A stretch of DNA of 64,000 nucleotides from Adineta ricciae. Taxonomy: Eukaryota; Rotifera; Eurotatoria; Adinetida; Adinetidae. The notes beneath the pieces are model-generated. The model had not been told where the DNA came from and made no database searches. It saw only the letters and a program-made list of their open reading frames with translations. Position numbers and translations under genes: made by a program. Shown here one piece after another: positions 11,249 to 22,697 of this stretch; the first letter of the stretch is position 1, and each line of letters begins with the position of its first letter. The stretch lies in assembly GCA_905250025.1 (NCBI GenBank), contig CAJNOJ010000138.1:124001-188000 (forward strand), in the 5' to 3' direction.

Positions 11249-11924
11249 AAATTTGAATAAAACAGTACGACAAACTCAATAAATCAAGATTAATCTCTTC
11301 CAACTGAGTACTATGTTAATTTTTTCGTCCATCATCTATTTACGTTTGTTTGTATATTTGCGAGAGAACGCATCGAATCGATGTTGATGAGAAAAATGTT
11401 TGTTGGTTTCAACTTGACTGACGATCGGTTCGAGTTGACGTGTCTACACGATGTTTTGATTTTTACTTGAAGAAAATTCACATCAAAGAACATTGCTCGT
11501 TAATTTCATCGTCCTACTTCACACATTATTTTGATTATAGACAAACAAACAATACTCATTAGAAATCATCGTTTCTATCGTGTTGATGTAAACATAAAAT
11601 TTCACTTCTTCTTTTTTTTATTCTCCCTTGATTGACGTCAGCAACGAGAAACGTCCTTTTTCACTATTTGTTTTACATACCAAAGAAATCAACAAAGACA
11701 TTTCTCAAGTGCTTAATATTATAATTATTCTCCTCAATCACGGCATACCAAATCGAGAGCAACCATCGCACTAAAAATTTCTTTTTCGTAAACAGTCGAC
11801 AATATAGCACTTCGGGTTATGATACATTTCGTTTAATAGGCTATTTAACACGTGATACAATCGAATGAACTTTTACTACAGCTTGGTTATTCGAGACAAA
11901 TATACACACACGCAGAACAAAAGT
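11249..11924. promoter_or_regulatory. Intergenic between fuseless-like and tubby-like genes, A
   Basis: Both neighbours are on the minus strand, so this holds the fuseless-like promoter and the tubby-like 3' end. It is strongly conserved with 40356-41031. A TTGACGTCA word (11632-11640, CRE-like) is kept in B. No gene seen. Confidence 0.4.
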
Positions 11925-13281
11925 TCAATTACGAAATCGGTTGTGAAAAGCGCTCAATGCGATAGCGAATGCTTGCATAGCGGTGAGAGGATATCGATAA
12001 TCCAGAGCATAAGTTTTGTAATCAATACGACCGAATTGCATGATAACATTGCCTTGATCTAGAACAACTGAGACGTTTGTCTTTCATCAACATAGAAATG
12101 TGACATACGTGCTAATTGAAAGTTTTTATGTGACGTTTGTTGGACACGGTTTTCAATGTATGGAAGATTGTATTTTTTACTTTCTAAAGTTAAAGAAAAT
12201 AATCTAAACTGTAGAATTGGATCTCAAACGAACCATTATCGTAGATTGGTGCGACGTTTTTTATCTCAGTCCAATTGTTCGCACGTCCGGCTCGCCATTC
12301 ATTAATGATTGTTTCGTTCTCCTAATAAACGACTTCATCAATAAATATTAACATACAATTTGTTTTTACTTTCAAAGGTTGACTCGTAGTTTCAGCATCA
12401 TGCATTAAAACTGTTATTTTTCTTGGTTCATTTGTTCCGATTATATAAGTATTCTGCAAATTGATATTTCTTATTGACAAATTTTCTCATTTGATGTCAC
12501 TTACATAGACAATGGCAAGAGATTGTTGATTCGTTTGATCATAAAGTATGTATTCGGTATCGATGATGTTCATACATTTTAGTCTTGCAATGGCATTTTC
12601 ATTGGTGATATCTTTGGCAGATTTTTCATCATTTCCAATGAGATATTCCGAATGGCCACCGAGTTTGATATGTTTTCGTGCAGTTAAAAGAAATGTCTAG
12701 AAAAAGTTCAGAGTAAACTCTTTTGTCTTCTCTCAAAATCAAAATACTTGGTCGTTGTCGTTTCGTCCATTGAAATACAAAGCGAATGTTTTTGATAGGA
12801 GGCCTTCTTTGTGACAATGGACTGTACAATGAACAAAACCTGAATAATCCTTCGGACTTGGTGTATAAATGTATTTTATCGGATCCTTTTTGAGCAGATA
12901 TTCGATGTCGACGTTGATATCAGTCGGTTCAATCACCTACAAAAAGAAAAGAAATGATCATATTTTTAGAAGAATGTGTGAGGGCGAAAGAGAGAACTTG
13001 TGTTGTTGTTATTGTTGTAGATTCCACTGTTGATTTCACGTCTTTTTTGTGTGGTTCTGAATACAAAGATAAAAAATCTGTTTTAACGTAAGAAAATGTG
13101 CTTTTTTTAACCTTGTGTCGTTGTGTTATACATTGTTGGTACAATTTGATATAATATATGTAATTGTTCATCATCTTCATCCACATCATCGTGAGTTTTA
13201 CTAAAAAGTAAAGATTCGGGTAGTTTTTAGGAAGGAATATTCGTCTAACTCGGCGGTTGATTTTGGTTCGGGATGCGACAT
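11925..13281 (-). CDS. Tubby-like protein, copy A
   Basis: Nine exons in continuous phase: 13281-13250, 13200-13112, 13056-12998, 12936-12748, 12696-12505, 12453-12370, 12321-12234, 12183-12109, 12058-11925. The product is 313 residues and almost entirely a tubby C-terminal domain. Diagnostic segments in order are a start of the barrel with FVHCTVHCHKEG, then FLLTARKHIK, GTNEPRKITVLM, ENRVQQTSHKNFQLA and the terminal block FGRIDYKTYALDYRYPL ending in a QAFAIALSAF motif. Tubby domains bind phosphoinositides and act in membrane-linked signalling or ciliary trafficking. The N-terminal extension is only about 60 acidic/Thr-rich residues, shorter than in vertebrate tubby. Introns are 48-61 bp. Copy B has identical exon lengths. 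Confidence 0.88.
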
Positions 13282-14245
13282 AGTTGCGATTGTAATAGAG
13301 AAAGTCTTCTGAGTGAAATGAACGAACTCGAGTTGTTTTATAGGTTGAAGAGGAGAAACAAGAGATTTTCTTACTGCGTTTAAAGCTTCAACGTGATTGA
13401 TTCTGCGTAGTTAAATAATCTCTATTTTTAGGCAACTCAAACTCTTTACCGCTTTCTTTTTTTCTTGTTGTTTACATATTTTTACCCTTGAACATGTGTG
13501 CACATGGAAAGAAAAAGTAATGTCTGGTTTAACTAGTAAAATCTTTTCAAGGTCTTGACAAAAAAAGAAATGTGATTGTAACATATTTTTTAATATGCAT
13601 TGGTAAACTAGATGATAAAATCAAATTATATCAGATGTTTGCACATGCGACTGTTCTAATACCAAATGAATCAAGACGATATGTTGCCTTATAAGTTACT
13701 TACAACTACCTGTTTCTACTCTCTCGTACTCTCAACGTATGAATCAGCGCACTTGTTAATTTTCATTCTATTCTCGTTTAAACTCATGATTTGTTTTGAT
13801 TTGAAGTAAAATTTAACTGTGCAGATAGGTCGAGAAATACCTATTGGCATGATTTTTGAAAATTACTGTTTGAATCAAAGAGGAATTGAGTGAGATTATT
13901 ATAAAAATAATGATTTTTTTGTCAATGTGAAAGTATTGATACGGAAAGTTTTCTCTTATACATAACTGAATATTGACATTCATTAAGCCACGACTTCAGT
14001 CAAGATTTTACTTTAACTCATCAGTAAGAGCTTTGCATTTGTGAACGGACGTAACCCGCGAGAATAGATATCGTAGGTATGCACTGTCACATTCTTTGTA
14101 ATTAGGTACGTCTATTTTTGGCGTAATTGATGCTATTTAGCAAGATTTGTAAACATCTGAATGTCTTAAGAAGTCTCGGACTCCACATTCTCGGTGACAC
14201 GCGTTTTGACAGACTTGCTTTTAGATTACGCATTTTATATTTTTT
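13282..14245. other. Intergenic with the empty transposon target site
   Basis: Contains the tubby-like promoter side. The single TTAA at 13411-13414 is the unoccupied counterpart of the site that holds the 5-kb transposon in block B (42522-42525 / 47539-47542). Flanking sequence on both sides matches B. No gene seen. Confidence 0.85.
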
Positions 14246-14817
14246 ATGTCGTACAACTATGATGATGAATGTGCTGATGAAGAAGGCGCCGAAAAAATCC
14301 GTCAAACGGAAACATTCTGCTCAGGGTCAAAGATTAACTGTTCACAGATTGGCTCGCACGACACACTGAATGATCATTTAACAACATGTTTTTGTCAATC
14401 CTTACGATCGACCTTGGTTGAACTCAGTACCAAAAATGAACAACTAAAACAACGGATGAATGCACAACAAGCTGAAATAGATAGTTTAAAAGATCAATTA
14501 TCAAGTAAGTTGAAATCTCTTTCTTTCTTTTCATTGAAAAGTGTGATTTATGAACGCTCCTGTTATGTATGAAATGCGTTTAAATGAAACATTTCTATGT
14601 AGGCTTGCTGAACAAAAAACCAAACAGTGAACTATCGTCATCAGAAAAAAGTTCGTGTAACAATTGTCGTGACTGTCTTTACCTGTCCGCTGCTGGTTGT
14701 AATCCAGCTGGTTATTATCATATCTACGCTTATAATCATACAACTTATAAATTCGATGATAAAGGAGAAAAACATGGTGTTTCAATTTCTTATTGTAAAT
14801 GCCGTTGTCATAAATAG
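14246..14817 (+). CDS. Small coiled-coil protein with Cys-rich tail, copy A
   Basis: Two exons, 14246-14504 and 14603-14817, with donor AAGTAAGT; 157 residues. The first part is acidic; residues about 50-90 form a heptad-rich coiled coil (ELSTKNEQLKQRMNAQQAEI). The second exon encodes CNNCRDCLY, a GYY-containing core and a terminal CKCRCHK, which suggests a small metal-binding or disulfide module. There is no signal peptide. Function not recognised. Copy B has lost the DNA that encodes the first residues. Confidence 0.65.
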
Positions 14818-15170
14818 CGATTGTATGAAACATGTTCATGTTAACATATAGTACTTGCAAGGTGTAAAGATTTACACAACTTCATTATGACTTATTTGTT
14901 TTAACTTTTTCTGACATATTTTATTCTTAATATTGATCAATGTACTATGTTGCGAACGAAAAGATCGAAATGCTCTCCTTACTGACAACAGAGGGTGACA
15001 TATATCAAAATAAAAAATACCACGGCTTTTGCATTATCCATCCATATGTGGTGCCATTTTTGATAAGTAAAGATAATGTTTAACCTAAGTACTTCGATAG
15101 ATTCAAAATAGTCGCTGCTCTTTTTGCAAAGCTTAATAGTATATATGTATAGGTTTGTTAGTTTCTTTTT

Positions 15171-16175
15171 TTAAGTTCTTTGAATAATTCCCACACGTCC
15201 AGTGCGCAAATTAAAGGGCATTATTGAATGCCGACGCTTTCTAATTCCAAAAAGTTTCTTCATCTTCGTATCAAGTTCATGTGTTGCGAGACAGCAGATA
15301 AATGGAAAGAAAAAAATCAACTGAATTGAAAAATAAGTAAGATGAGTAATTAGTTTGATGAATACAGGCGAATTCATGCCACACATTACCAATGTTCTGA
15401 CTATCGATCGCGGAACATTGAAAATGAAATAGAGTATTGATATGGTCAATAACTGAATTGTCATCTTACGCTGTTGTCGCCAACGGATTGGACAATTCAA
15501 ACGATGCTTTTGCAATAAAACTCGAATGAGAAGACCGACGCTGAAGGTTACTATAACGAATGTTGGTATTATTTGGTGACAAATTGAGTCATACATTCCC
15601 CATAACGGCAAATTGAAAGTGCAAATAATCGGAACACCATTGATTGGTGATAACAGAATTGCTTTTTGACAGGGTGGAAGAAAGACGACGTAAAACCAGC
15701 ACGCGTAGCAATAGGTCAGGATTAGTATGAAAGGTAGATAATGTATGAAGAAACGTTGTCTTTTTGTCGTCATCCAATGATGATGAAAGACGAGAATATG
15801 TCGCTCAACCGTCGCCCAAGCGAAACCTATCAATACTGATACGAAGGATGAGTTGTCGATGAATATCCAAAAGTTGGTGAAATCAAGTGTAGTATGCCAA
15901 GAATATCCAACAAGAAAGAAATGAAGCATGAATGGGACAGTGGTCAACTGATAAATCAATCCAACACACAGAAGAATAATGATAAAATGGTTGTGTGGAG
16001 CTCGACGAAGTGTTGGATTAGATAGAAGATAGCATAGTATAAACAGAGCACATGACACCGATAGAATATCTAGTATAAGATAATTCCAAAATCGAACAGA
16101 GACAGGAATAACTATGTCATAAGATGCCATTAATGCCATCGTTTGTTGATCAGTTAAATTGAGGATGCTCGTCAT
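15171..16175 (-). CDS. Seven-transmembrane receptor (rhodopsin-like), copy A
   Basis: Single exon, 334 residues from an ATG at 16175. A slightly longer frame begins with GTG at 16211, but that stretch looks like the 3' end of an intron. Seven hydrophobic spans are visible. The end of TM3 reads WATVERHILVFHHHW, so ERH stands where DRY is usual, and TM6 contains FIFNVPRSIV. Members of this receptor set recur at 18375 and 26622, suggesting a lineage-expanded family with unknown ligands. Copy B at 49203-50207 has the same length and is about 90% identical by eye. Confidence 0.8.
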   Translation of the reverse strand: MTSILNLTDQQTMALMASYDIVIPVSVRFWNYLILDILSVSCALFILCYLLSNPTLRRAPHNHFIIILLCVGLIYQLTTVPFMLHFFLVGYSWHTTLDFTNFWIFIDNSSFVSVLIGFAWATVERHILVFHHHWMTTKRQRFFIHYLPFILILTYCYACWFYVVFLPPCQKAILLSPINGVPIICTFNLPLWGMYDSICHQIIPTFVIVTFSVGLLIRVLLQKHRLNCPIRWRQQRKMTIQLLTISILYFIFNVPRSIVRTLVMCGMNSPVFIKLITHLTYFSIQLIFFFPFICCLATHELDTKMKKLFGIRKRRHSIMPFNLRTGRVGIIQRT

Positions 16176-18374
16176 CGTGGCAAAGACTATTGTTAACAAT
16201 TCTTGTTCCACTAATGATCTGTGATTAAAAAAAAATGCAACGGTAGAGACAACACAAGTAGATAAAAGAATATGTGGACCTACAAAGATGTTTTACTTTG
16301 ATTTTATATAAGTAATGCATCTGCATAGATTTTAGAGAGGGAATCTTCATCGAAAAGTAACATTTCTTGTTTATTATTATGTGTGACAGTCTGATTTAAT
16401 AAACGCAAGATATTCCGGATGCCACAGTTTCTTTTGAACATAAATTTTAATCAGTAAAGTGGATGAAGTAGATACTTTGCCCTTTGCACAGACATGAGGA
16501 GAAACAAAGAACTCTTTAAATAGATCCTCCTGCAATAGTTTGAAAGTTTCTAGTAACCGGATGTGGGTGAAATGGTAAAGTTGATTTTCAATCGAGCTAT
16601 ATGACCTTACTTTTTCACAATGTTTTATTAGATAGTAACAAAATTTCTTGGATTTTAAGCAGGATTAACACGTCACTCGTATTTTAGGTAAAACGATAAG
16701 TTTATTACTCGGATAGTTCGTTGGCGCGAAATCTATTAATTCTTTAACGATCGTGTAAGACGTTTATCATTTACAACCATTTGAAAAACGATACAGGCGG
16801 AGCGAACCCAGCGAGGTTCATCCATTTCCGGAAAATTCTTGTTCTCTTGTCAAGATTTCCACTTTGTCAGAAATATCTCAAGCACAGAGAATATGTTTTC
16901 TCTATAGCATAAGATAATGAGTGTTAGTTAATCTTTTTTTGAAATAATTATTTTTCGAGAGTTGTTTGAAATCTTCTAAATCATGACTTTATGTTGAACG
17001 ACATGAAACATCAGACTATCTGTATCATACGTTCCGAGAGATCTGAGTTTTTTCTTTCTAAAATGGAAATCATTGCTGTTTAATGCATTCATCAGCACTA
17101 AATAATCCGAACGATTCTCATTAGATTTTTTCTGGAGACAATGATATTCACGGCGGGGTATTGCAGCTACGTTGAATTCACTTCAAACCATTGGCTTGAA
17201 ACAAAATTCCAAAAATCATTAATAATACCTACAAGAAGAAACTTCATTGAAAGATATTCTCTACGAGAGATCGAGAAATTTAGCGTTTCTTAGTGCACGA
17301 CTCCTTGTTATTTTAAGATCTCATTTCTGTCGGAGCATTTGATGACGTCTCCGTTGGTATGAGTAAAATCTCTAATTTGGCAGTGTTTCAAGAGCCTTAT
17401 GTCGTATCTAAGTTATTTCTAACAATTAAATAGATAAATGAGGTCGTATTTCAACAAATTGGTCATCATTTATTATCATAAGTTACAGAATTGTGGCAAC
17501 GAGAACCACATAGCATTTGTGCTTATTTACATCTCTTTGTTTTACAACAGCTTTTGTAATCGTATTTCAGCATTCCTTGTCCGCCAGTGAAAAGCTGACT
17601 TCGATACAGCAGATACACGATCGAGGTTGTTTCTTCGGGCAGAAGCAAAGTTTTCCATGTCAGTCAATATGAAAATGTCTAAGGATAAGTGTTATTCATA
17701 GGAAAAGACGACCTAGATGCCTCCAGACTTTCATTAAAAATAGTGTCATTTTTTCGATGAGAATCTCCTTCGACACTTCATGTCTTTCGTCATAAGATGA
17801 TTCTTAACCCTTTGAGGACCGGAAACGCATATGTGCGTCTTATGTACTAAATTCTTCAGAAATAAGTAAATATAAATGTATTCAATATTCAATACCCTTC
17901 TGTGTGCGTAAAGTCATGTACAATGCAATAAATCTATGTTGTTCAACTGCTCTCTTTACGAAATAAATGTACTGAGACCTAATTGAATAATTTAATTCTG
18001 TTATAATTGATGTATTATGATTTTCAGAAAGAAATAGTCCGGTCTTGAAAGGATTAACAAGCGACTTCAGTAAAAATGTCAACAATCTTCCGACTTTTTT
18101 CATAGAGTAATTGTTTCGAAAAAACATACATGCACTCAATATTTTCTGCTACAACACTCACATTTTCCTATCAGACTGCGTATAGCTTTATGAATTCCCC
18201 ACAGCTTGATGGCATCAAAATACACTGATGCGATGTTAATTTACTAGCGCAGCAGGATGGTATTCATTTCCGTATAAATCTTGAGATTGCATTACGTTGT
18301 CACCTTAGGTTCAATGGTCTAATGTCTTTCCTTTCTCATTTTTACTTTCCATTACACAGATAAAAGAGCTCATC
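16176..18374. other. 2.2-kb intergenic region conserved between A and B
   Basis: No convincing gene. It lies between divergent receptor genes and aligns throughout with 50208-52294, with small indels. It may hold promoters for both receptors. Confidence 0.5.
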
Positions 18375-19340
18375 ATGGCATTGTCAAAAACTGGATTTCT
18401 TTGGTTACATATCATTCCATTGATTCCATCACTTCTACTCACTCTCTTTATTCTCTATCATCTTCTCAAAAGTCGACCACTTCGTTCAGCATTGAACAAT
18501 CATGTCATTATTCTCATGCTTCTATTTGGTCTTGTTGTCGAACTCACAGACGTCGTCTGGTTTATTGCATTTTATCACAATGGCATCGCTCTCTCAGCAA
18601 CACCTCAGTTTTGTCTCATTTGGGCATACATTGACTCATCACTATTCGTGTGTGTCTCACTACAAATGGCTTGGGCATCAATCGAACGACACATTCTCAT
18701 TTTCTATCCCAAACTACTCGAAACACCATCAAAGCGAATCTGCTTTCATTATTTACCTCTGACTTTTGTCAGTGTGTGGCCATTGATATTCTATTTGATG
18801 ATGCTGATTATCATTCCATGCGATGAACCATTGAACTACAATCGCCGACTGTGTGGTCGTTATGATTGTGTGAGTGTGATTCCATGGATCGGAATGTTTG
18901 ACAGCATTGCACATTACATGGTGCCAGCATTCATCATCGTGGTTTTCAGCATTGGTCTTTTCGTTCGTGTTGTGTATCATCGGTATCATCTTCATCATAG
19001 AATTGATTGGAGGAACTATCGCAAAATGGCAGTGCAGTTGCTATCGATATCGTTGGTGTATATGGTGTTGGACGCTCCACCCATGGTCCTGAATGCTGCT
19101 TATTTGTGGGGACTATCAACAGATGTGGCAGCGCAATACTATAGTGACATGCTTGACCTTAGTTTGTGGGTGATTTTGTTCACTCCATTTGCAAGTGTAA
19201 CGTCAGTACCAGATCTGAAAACAAAATCTGTAAATGCGTTGATGTTTTGGCGAGGAAGACATGCTGTTGCACCTATCACCGTGACGAACACTCATCGAGC
19301 TGCGAATCAAACAAGAACATTAACAAGAGGTGTTCATTGA
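18375..19340 (+). CDS. Seven-transmembrane receptor, WASIERH type, complete copy
   Basis: Single exon, 321 residues. Starts MALSKTGFLWLHIIPLIPS and runs directly into TM1, so the extracellular N-terminus is very short. TM3 ends in WASIERHILIFYPK, with ERH in place of DRY. Cys residues before TM3 and in extracellular loop 2 could form the usual disulfide. The tail is basic and about 50 residues long. Closely related to the receptor at 26622-27593. The block B counterpart (52295-52512) stops at a single-N join after about 73 codons. Confidence 0.82.
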   Translation: MALSKTGFLWLHIIPLIPSLLLTLFILYHLLKSRPLRSALNNHVIILMLLFGLVVELTDVVWFIAFYHNGIALSATPQFCLIWAYIDSSLFVCVSLQMAWASIERHILIFYPKLLETPSKRICFHYLPLTFVSVWPLIFYLMMLIIIPCDEPLNYNRRLCGRYDCVSVIPWIGMFDSIAHYMVPAFIIVVFSIGLFVRVVYHRYHLHHRIDWRNYRKMAVQLLSISLVYMVLDAPPMVLNAAYLWGLSTDVAAQYYSDMLDLSLWVILFTPFASVTSVPDLKTKSVNALMFWRGRHAVAPITVTNTHRAANQTRTLTRGVH

Positions 19341-20004
19341 TTGTTGTGTATAAGATGAAGTGATTTCTCTTCTTTTTTTTTCCTTTGATATGTTTTCATG
19401 TATACAAGAAACTATGCTAATCCTCACATCATTTCTCTTTCGTCTAGTTGCCAACTAATTGAAGTTTGCTGTTTTTGTCAATCATAGATGCTTTTTCGAA
19501 CAACCTGGGATATGGAAATAAAGAAGATTGAAGGGAAGTTATTCTCAAAAAGTGCTTCGATTTTCACGGACTCGCCGGAATGCATTCTCTCGATTTTAGC
19601 AATATTTCATGAAAAAAGGAACCTCTGACAGGTTACTCTCTCTGACTTCTGTTTATATTAGTTACATTCATTCTGATATGTAGAATCTAATCCAAAATAA
19701 ACCCAGTCACGAAATTATTTTCTTTCACCACTTTTCTATCAAACAAACTCATACAGCTCGCATGATTCGGTGTACATTGTTAACTCATATTGTTCACCAG
19801 CAGCTGCAGGTTTACCTGTGTAGACAACGGAGCTCTGTTCAAGAGATAATACACCGTCGGGTTCTTACATGTCCCTTTTGTTTTGATAAACGATAGTTCG
19901 ATATTTTATTCACTCAATTTGTCTTTAGGATGAGTGATGATTGTATCTATAGATGTAGGGCAAGAATACCGTACGACATCCGTTTTATCCTAGAGGAAAG
20001 TAAT
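19341..20004. other. Intergenic
   Basis: 3' flank of the receptor gene and sequence leading into a kelch relic. No gene or RNA recognised. Confidence 0.5.
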
Positions 20005-20167
20005 AGCTATGGACGGATTTACTGATGGTGCTTTGAGTAACACTGAACTCTATGATCCAATAACAGGTGGCTGGTCGGTGACAGGAAACATGTATATTAC
20101 ACCATATCGACAGGTGGCATCTTTATTACGGAATGGAAATGTTTTAATTACTGGCGGAGGGCAATAA
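20005..20167 (+). pseudogene. Kelch-repeat fragment
   Basis: One and a half kelch motifs: NTELYDPITGGWSVTGNM followed by a segment ending NGNVLITGG, then a stop. There is no start codon and no blade set, so this is a relic. A second kelch relic lies at 36987-37256. Confidence 0.7.
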
Positions 20168-20313
20168 TGGCGATGAATCTTTATGATTAATAGTGGTAAG
20201 TTTCAACATGACTACATTTACCTCTTAGAACTCATGAAATGTATTTCTCTGAAAAGTTATAGTGAACTACGTTTATTTCGTGACTTCGTGTTTAAAAAAG
20301 ATGAACAAAAAAA

Positions 20314-20946
20314 TCACTTTGTCTTGTTTTTTATATGTTGAAAGATTATTCCGCTGATGAATAATCGATAACTAATGAGTCCTAGGATAAAAATGGTGCT
20401 GCTAAGATTCATTAAGAAGCCAAACGATCGATATTTTGGATAGCCAAGTGCGAAAGTTAATCGACCAAAGATAAAAAGAAGGGTAAAAACTGGCAGAAGT
20501 GTCAGTTCGTTTGATTGAAGTACCGTGCAAAGTGTGAACGAGAGAATCACTTTAACGACTAATTGTTCAAGTGTATTTTGTAAAATACGTTGTCGTTGTT
20601 CGACCAATACTTGTCCCTTTGGATCCAATGGATTGATGGCAACACTTGTGATTCGACGAGCGATCACTGCAAATATGGCGAATAATAATGCAAAACAGTC
20701 GATGAATAAAAGTTGAATAGTAAATATTAAACGCTTCTCCAAAGAGAAAGTTTTTGTATAATTTTCGATTGTTGTTGTCCATGGAAGTTTATCGAATAAA
20801 GCCATTGTTAATAGAACAATCGTAATGGTGATTGACACTATCATTAATGGAACAACTGTTCGTTGGTATTTACGAAGACCTACTTTAGCTTTGGTTTCTG
20901 CTTCACTTGTCATCTCTGGTTTCGTCCAACTGTAATAGATCGTCAA
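20314..20946 (-). CDS. TMEM79-like MAPEG-domain membrane protein
   Basis: Single exon, 210 residues. Four hydrophobic spans: one after a basic N-terminus, one around residues 75-95, and two C-terminal. The motif RILQNTLEQLVVK and the downstream RLTFALGYPKYRSFGF match the MAPEG pattern, in which an N/E-containing helix is followed by an Arg and a Gly-Tyr turn. The order and length resemble TMEM79 (mattrin) more than glutathione-using MAPEG enzymes. An alternative start MTSEAETK lies 11 codons downstream. Confidence 0.65.
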   Translation of the reverse strand: MTIYYSWTKPEMTSEAETKAKVGLRKYQRTVVPLMIVSITITIVLLTMALFDKLPWTTTIENYTKTFSLEKRLIFTIQLLFIDCFALLFAIFAVIARRITSVAINPLDPKGQVLVEQRQRILQNTLEQLVVKVILSFTLCTVLQSNELTLLPVFTLLFIFGRLTFALGYPKYRSFGFLMNLSSTIFILGLISYRLFISGIIFQHIKNKTK

Positions 20947-21632
20947 CTATCTGCAGAGAAAAAAACAAGTTCAAACGTTGTTTCTTATATCTTTCTTTGT
21001 GTGGCGCATGACTAATAGGCACGCTGACTAAGAGAAAAGTATGTCGAGTGATAATGACGAATGTACTCGTGTTTCAGAAAAGCCAGTAGATCGAACAGTA
21101 TATAGATGTCGCTGCATAACGCATATGACGTCATCATATTCCCATGCTGAACAATTCTTTGAAGAATAAAAGCAGTTTACACTGGTTTATTGTTGTTGAG
21201 TTTTTTTCGTTCTATTTTAATATTGAATATCTACATTGTGTGTGCAGAACTACGCAAAAGGCCAAGAAAACAATCGAATCCATGCGACAAATGAGTATAA
21301 ATAAATGAAATCTTTTTTCGCAGAATATTTCAACACGAGTCACAAGACTGGTGTAAAAAAAAGAATTGAATGGTAACACTACTTTTTCAAGATGCCTTAT
21401 ATATTCCGTGGTGCTACCCAAATTATTCGGGTGTGAAATGGAATGACTAATGTTGTCCAAATCACAATGAAAATCTAGTTCATGTGATACTAAAAAACAG
21501 TTTCAAAACCAAATTTTCCACTATATTGAATCATGTCCAGGTCAAGATAATATTCTCGTTATCGAAATGGCAACATGTCGATAAATTCAAATGTTTTTTT
21601 CACCTTCTGACTAACAGTTCGACTATATCGTT
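20947..21632. other. Intergenic
   Basis: No gene recognised between the MAPEG-like gene and the beta-galactosidase relic. An 82-codon minus frame at 21212-21460 has no protein-like features. Confidence 0.45.
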
Positions 21633-22030
21633 TTAATTGATATCACTAGTCTCATAAAGATGATGACCTACGAATGGCATATTCTTTTCTTTGGTATCAA
21701 TGAATACTTGTCGTCGATCACTTTCGAAAACTAAAACTTCATTGACGCGTGATCTCAAGACCTGCGTTGGTGCATACAATGTACATTGTGGTCCTTTTCC
21801 GCTAAATCGGCCAGTTTTAAATCCATTGATCATAATAAAAATCCTGTTCTCAATTAATTACACGAAGAAATGAATATAAAGGTTGTGTTGTGTTGCTTGT
21901 AAATGTGCTTCGATAAAACAATGACGATGATGTCTCATTGATAGTAGACGTCTCCGCCCAATTCAATACTATAGATTCACTGTCCAGTTTCTCACCTATT
22001 GGCAGTTTGGTGATTGTCCAATTATTTCAA
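21633..22030 (-). pseudogene. GH35 beta-galactosidase C-terminal relic
   Basis: Reading the minus strand gives a segment with LPIGEKLDSESIVLNW, then FYRSTFTSN, then after a frame break INGFKTGRFSGKGPQCTLY and VNEVLVFE. This is the order of the C-terminal jelly-roll region of family 35 beta-galactosidases, where NGxxLGRYW, GPQxTLY and xNxxxVFE are usual. The catalytic domain is absent and a stop/frame change lies near 21850, so it is a relic. Confidence 0.6.
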
Positions 22031-22404
22031 TCCGAAACACGGTTTGCCTTTCATACCTTTAAAATAACATCCTAAGTCTGGTAAGTCGCCACAACAACCG
22101 TCCTTTATTTTCGATTGACATATACAATATGAAACATATAACAAATGTGCGTATCATCTTCTTACAAGTCTTAGTCACTTTATCTTTACAACAAACGACG
22201 GATTATATATTCACTCGTGTTAACAGCCAAACGAAATCGATACAGCAGAGATAGCTCTCTTTATTGTTGCAAAGAATGAGAACATGTAGTTTAAGACGTC
22301 AATGACAATTAAAGTTTATTAACATTGAGTAACACTACAACAAATTGAATACTAGCCTAACGATTGTGCTTGGTTAAATACGTTCTTGTTCGAATTTTAA
22401 ACAA

Positions 22405-22697
22405 TTACAGACAGTGGCAGACATCTTTAAGACATCGACTTCCACTAAAGCCCTTTTTGGTGCATTGTAAACCACAATCAACGGGAACGCAGCGTCCACG
22501 TTGCGAATTTTTGCCTCGATTATTCTGTACAACTCTTCGACGGTCCTGAGTATGCTGTTCTTCAACATGATGGTTTGCCATTGTCGCTAGAAATAAACAA
22601 GCATCATTTCACAAATAAAACAAAGTTCAGACCACTTACTGGCGCAAACAAGCAAAAGAAGACAAAATACCATAGCCAAACGAACGATACCAACCAT
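22405..22697 (-). CDS. Secreted defensin-like (CS-alpha-beta) peptide precursor
   Basis: Two exons, 22697-22640 and 22586-22405, intron 53 bp; 79 residues. Neither exon stands out as an open frame, so the gene is easily missed. Exon 1 encodes the signal peptide MVGIVRLAMVFCLLLLVCA. After a basic, Gln/Arg-rich propeptide, the C-terminal 31 residues carry six Cys spaced C-x4-C-x3-C-x9-C-x4-C-x-C. The CxxxC (CGLQC) and CxC (CHC) pair is the hallmark of the CS-alpha-beta fold. Invertebrate peptides of this type are usually antimicrobial. A dibasic or RGR site before the first Cys could release the mature peptide. Homology is inferred from the Cys pattern alone. Confidence 0.68.

Noticed and set aside
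18401-18998. Overlapping frames on both strands within the receptor gene
   Set aside because: Shadows of the intact 321-residue receptor frame.
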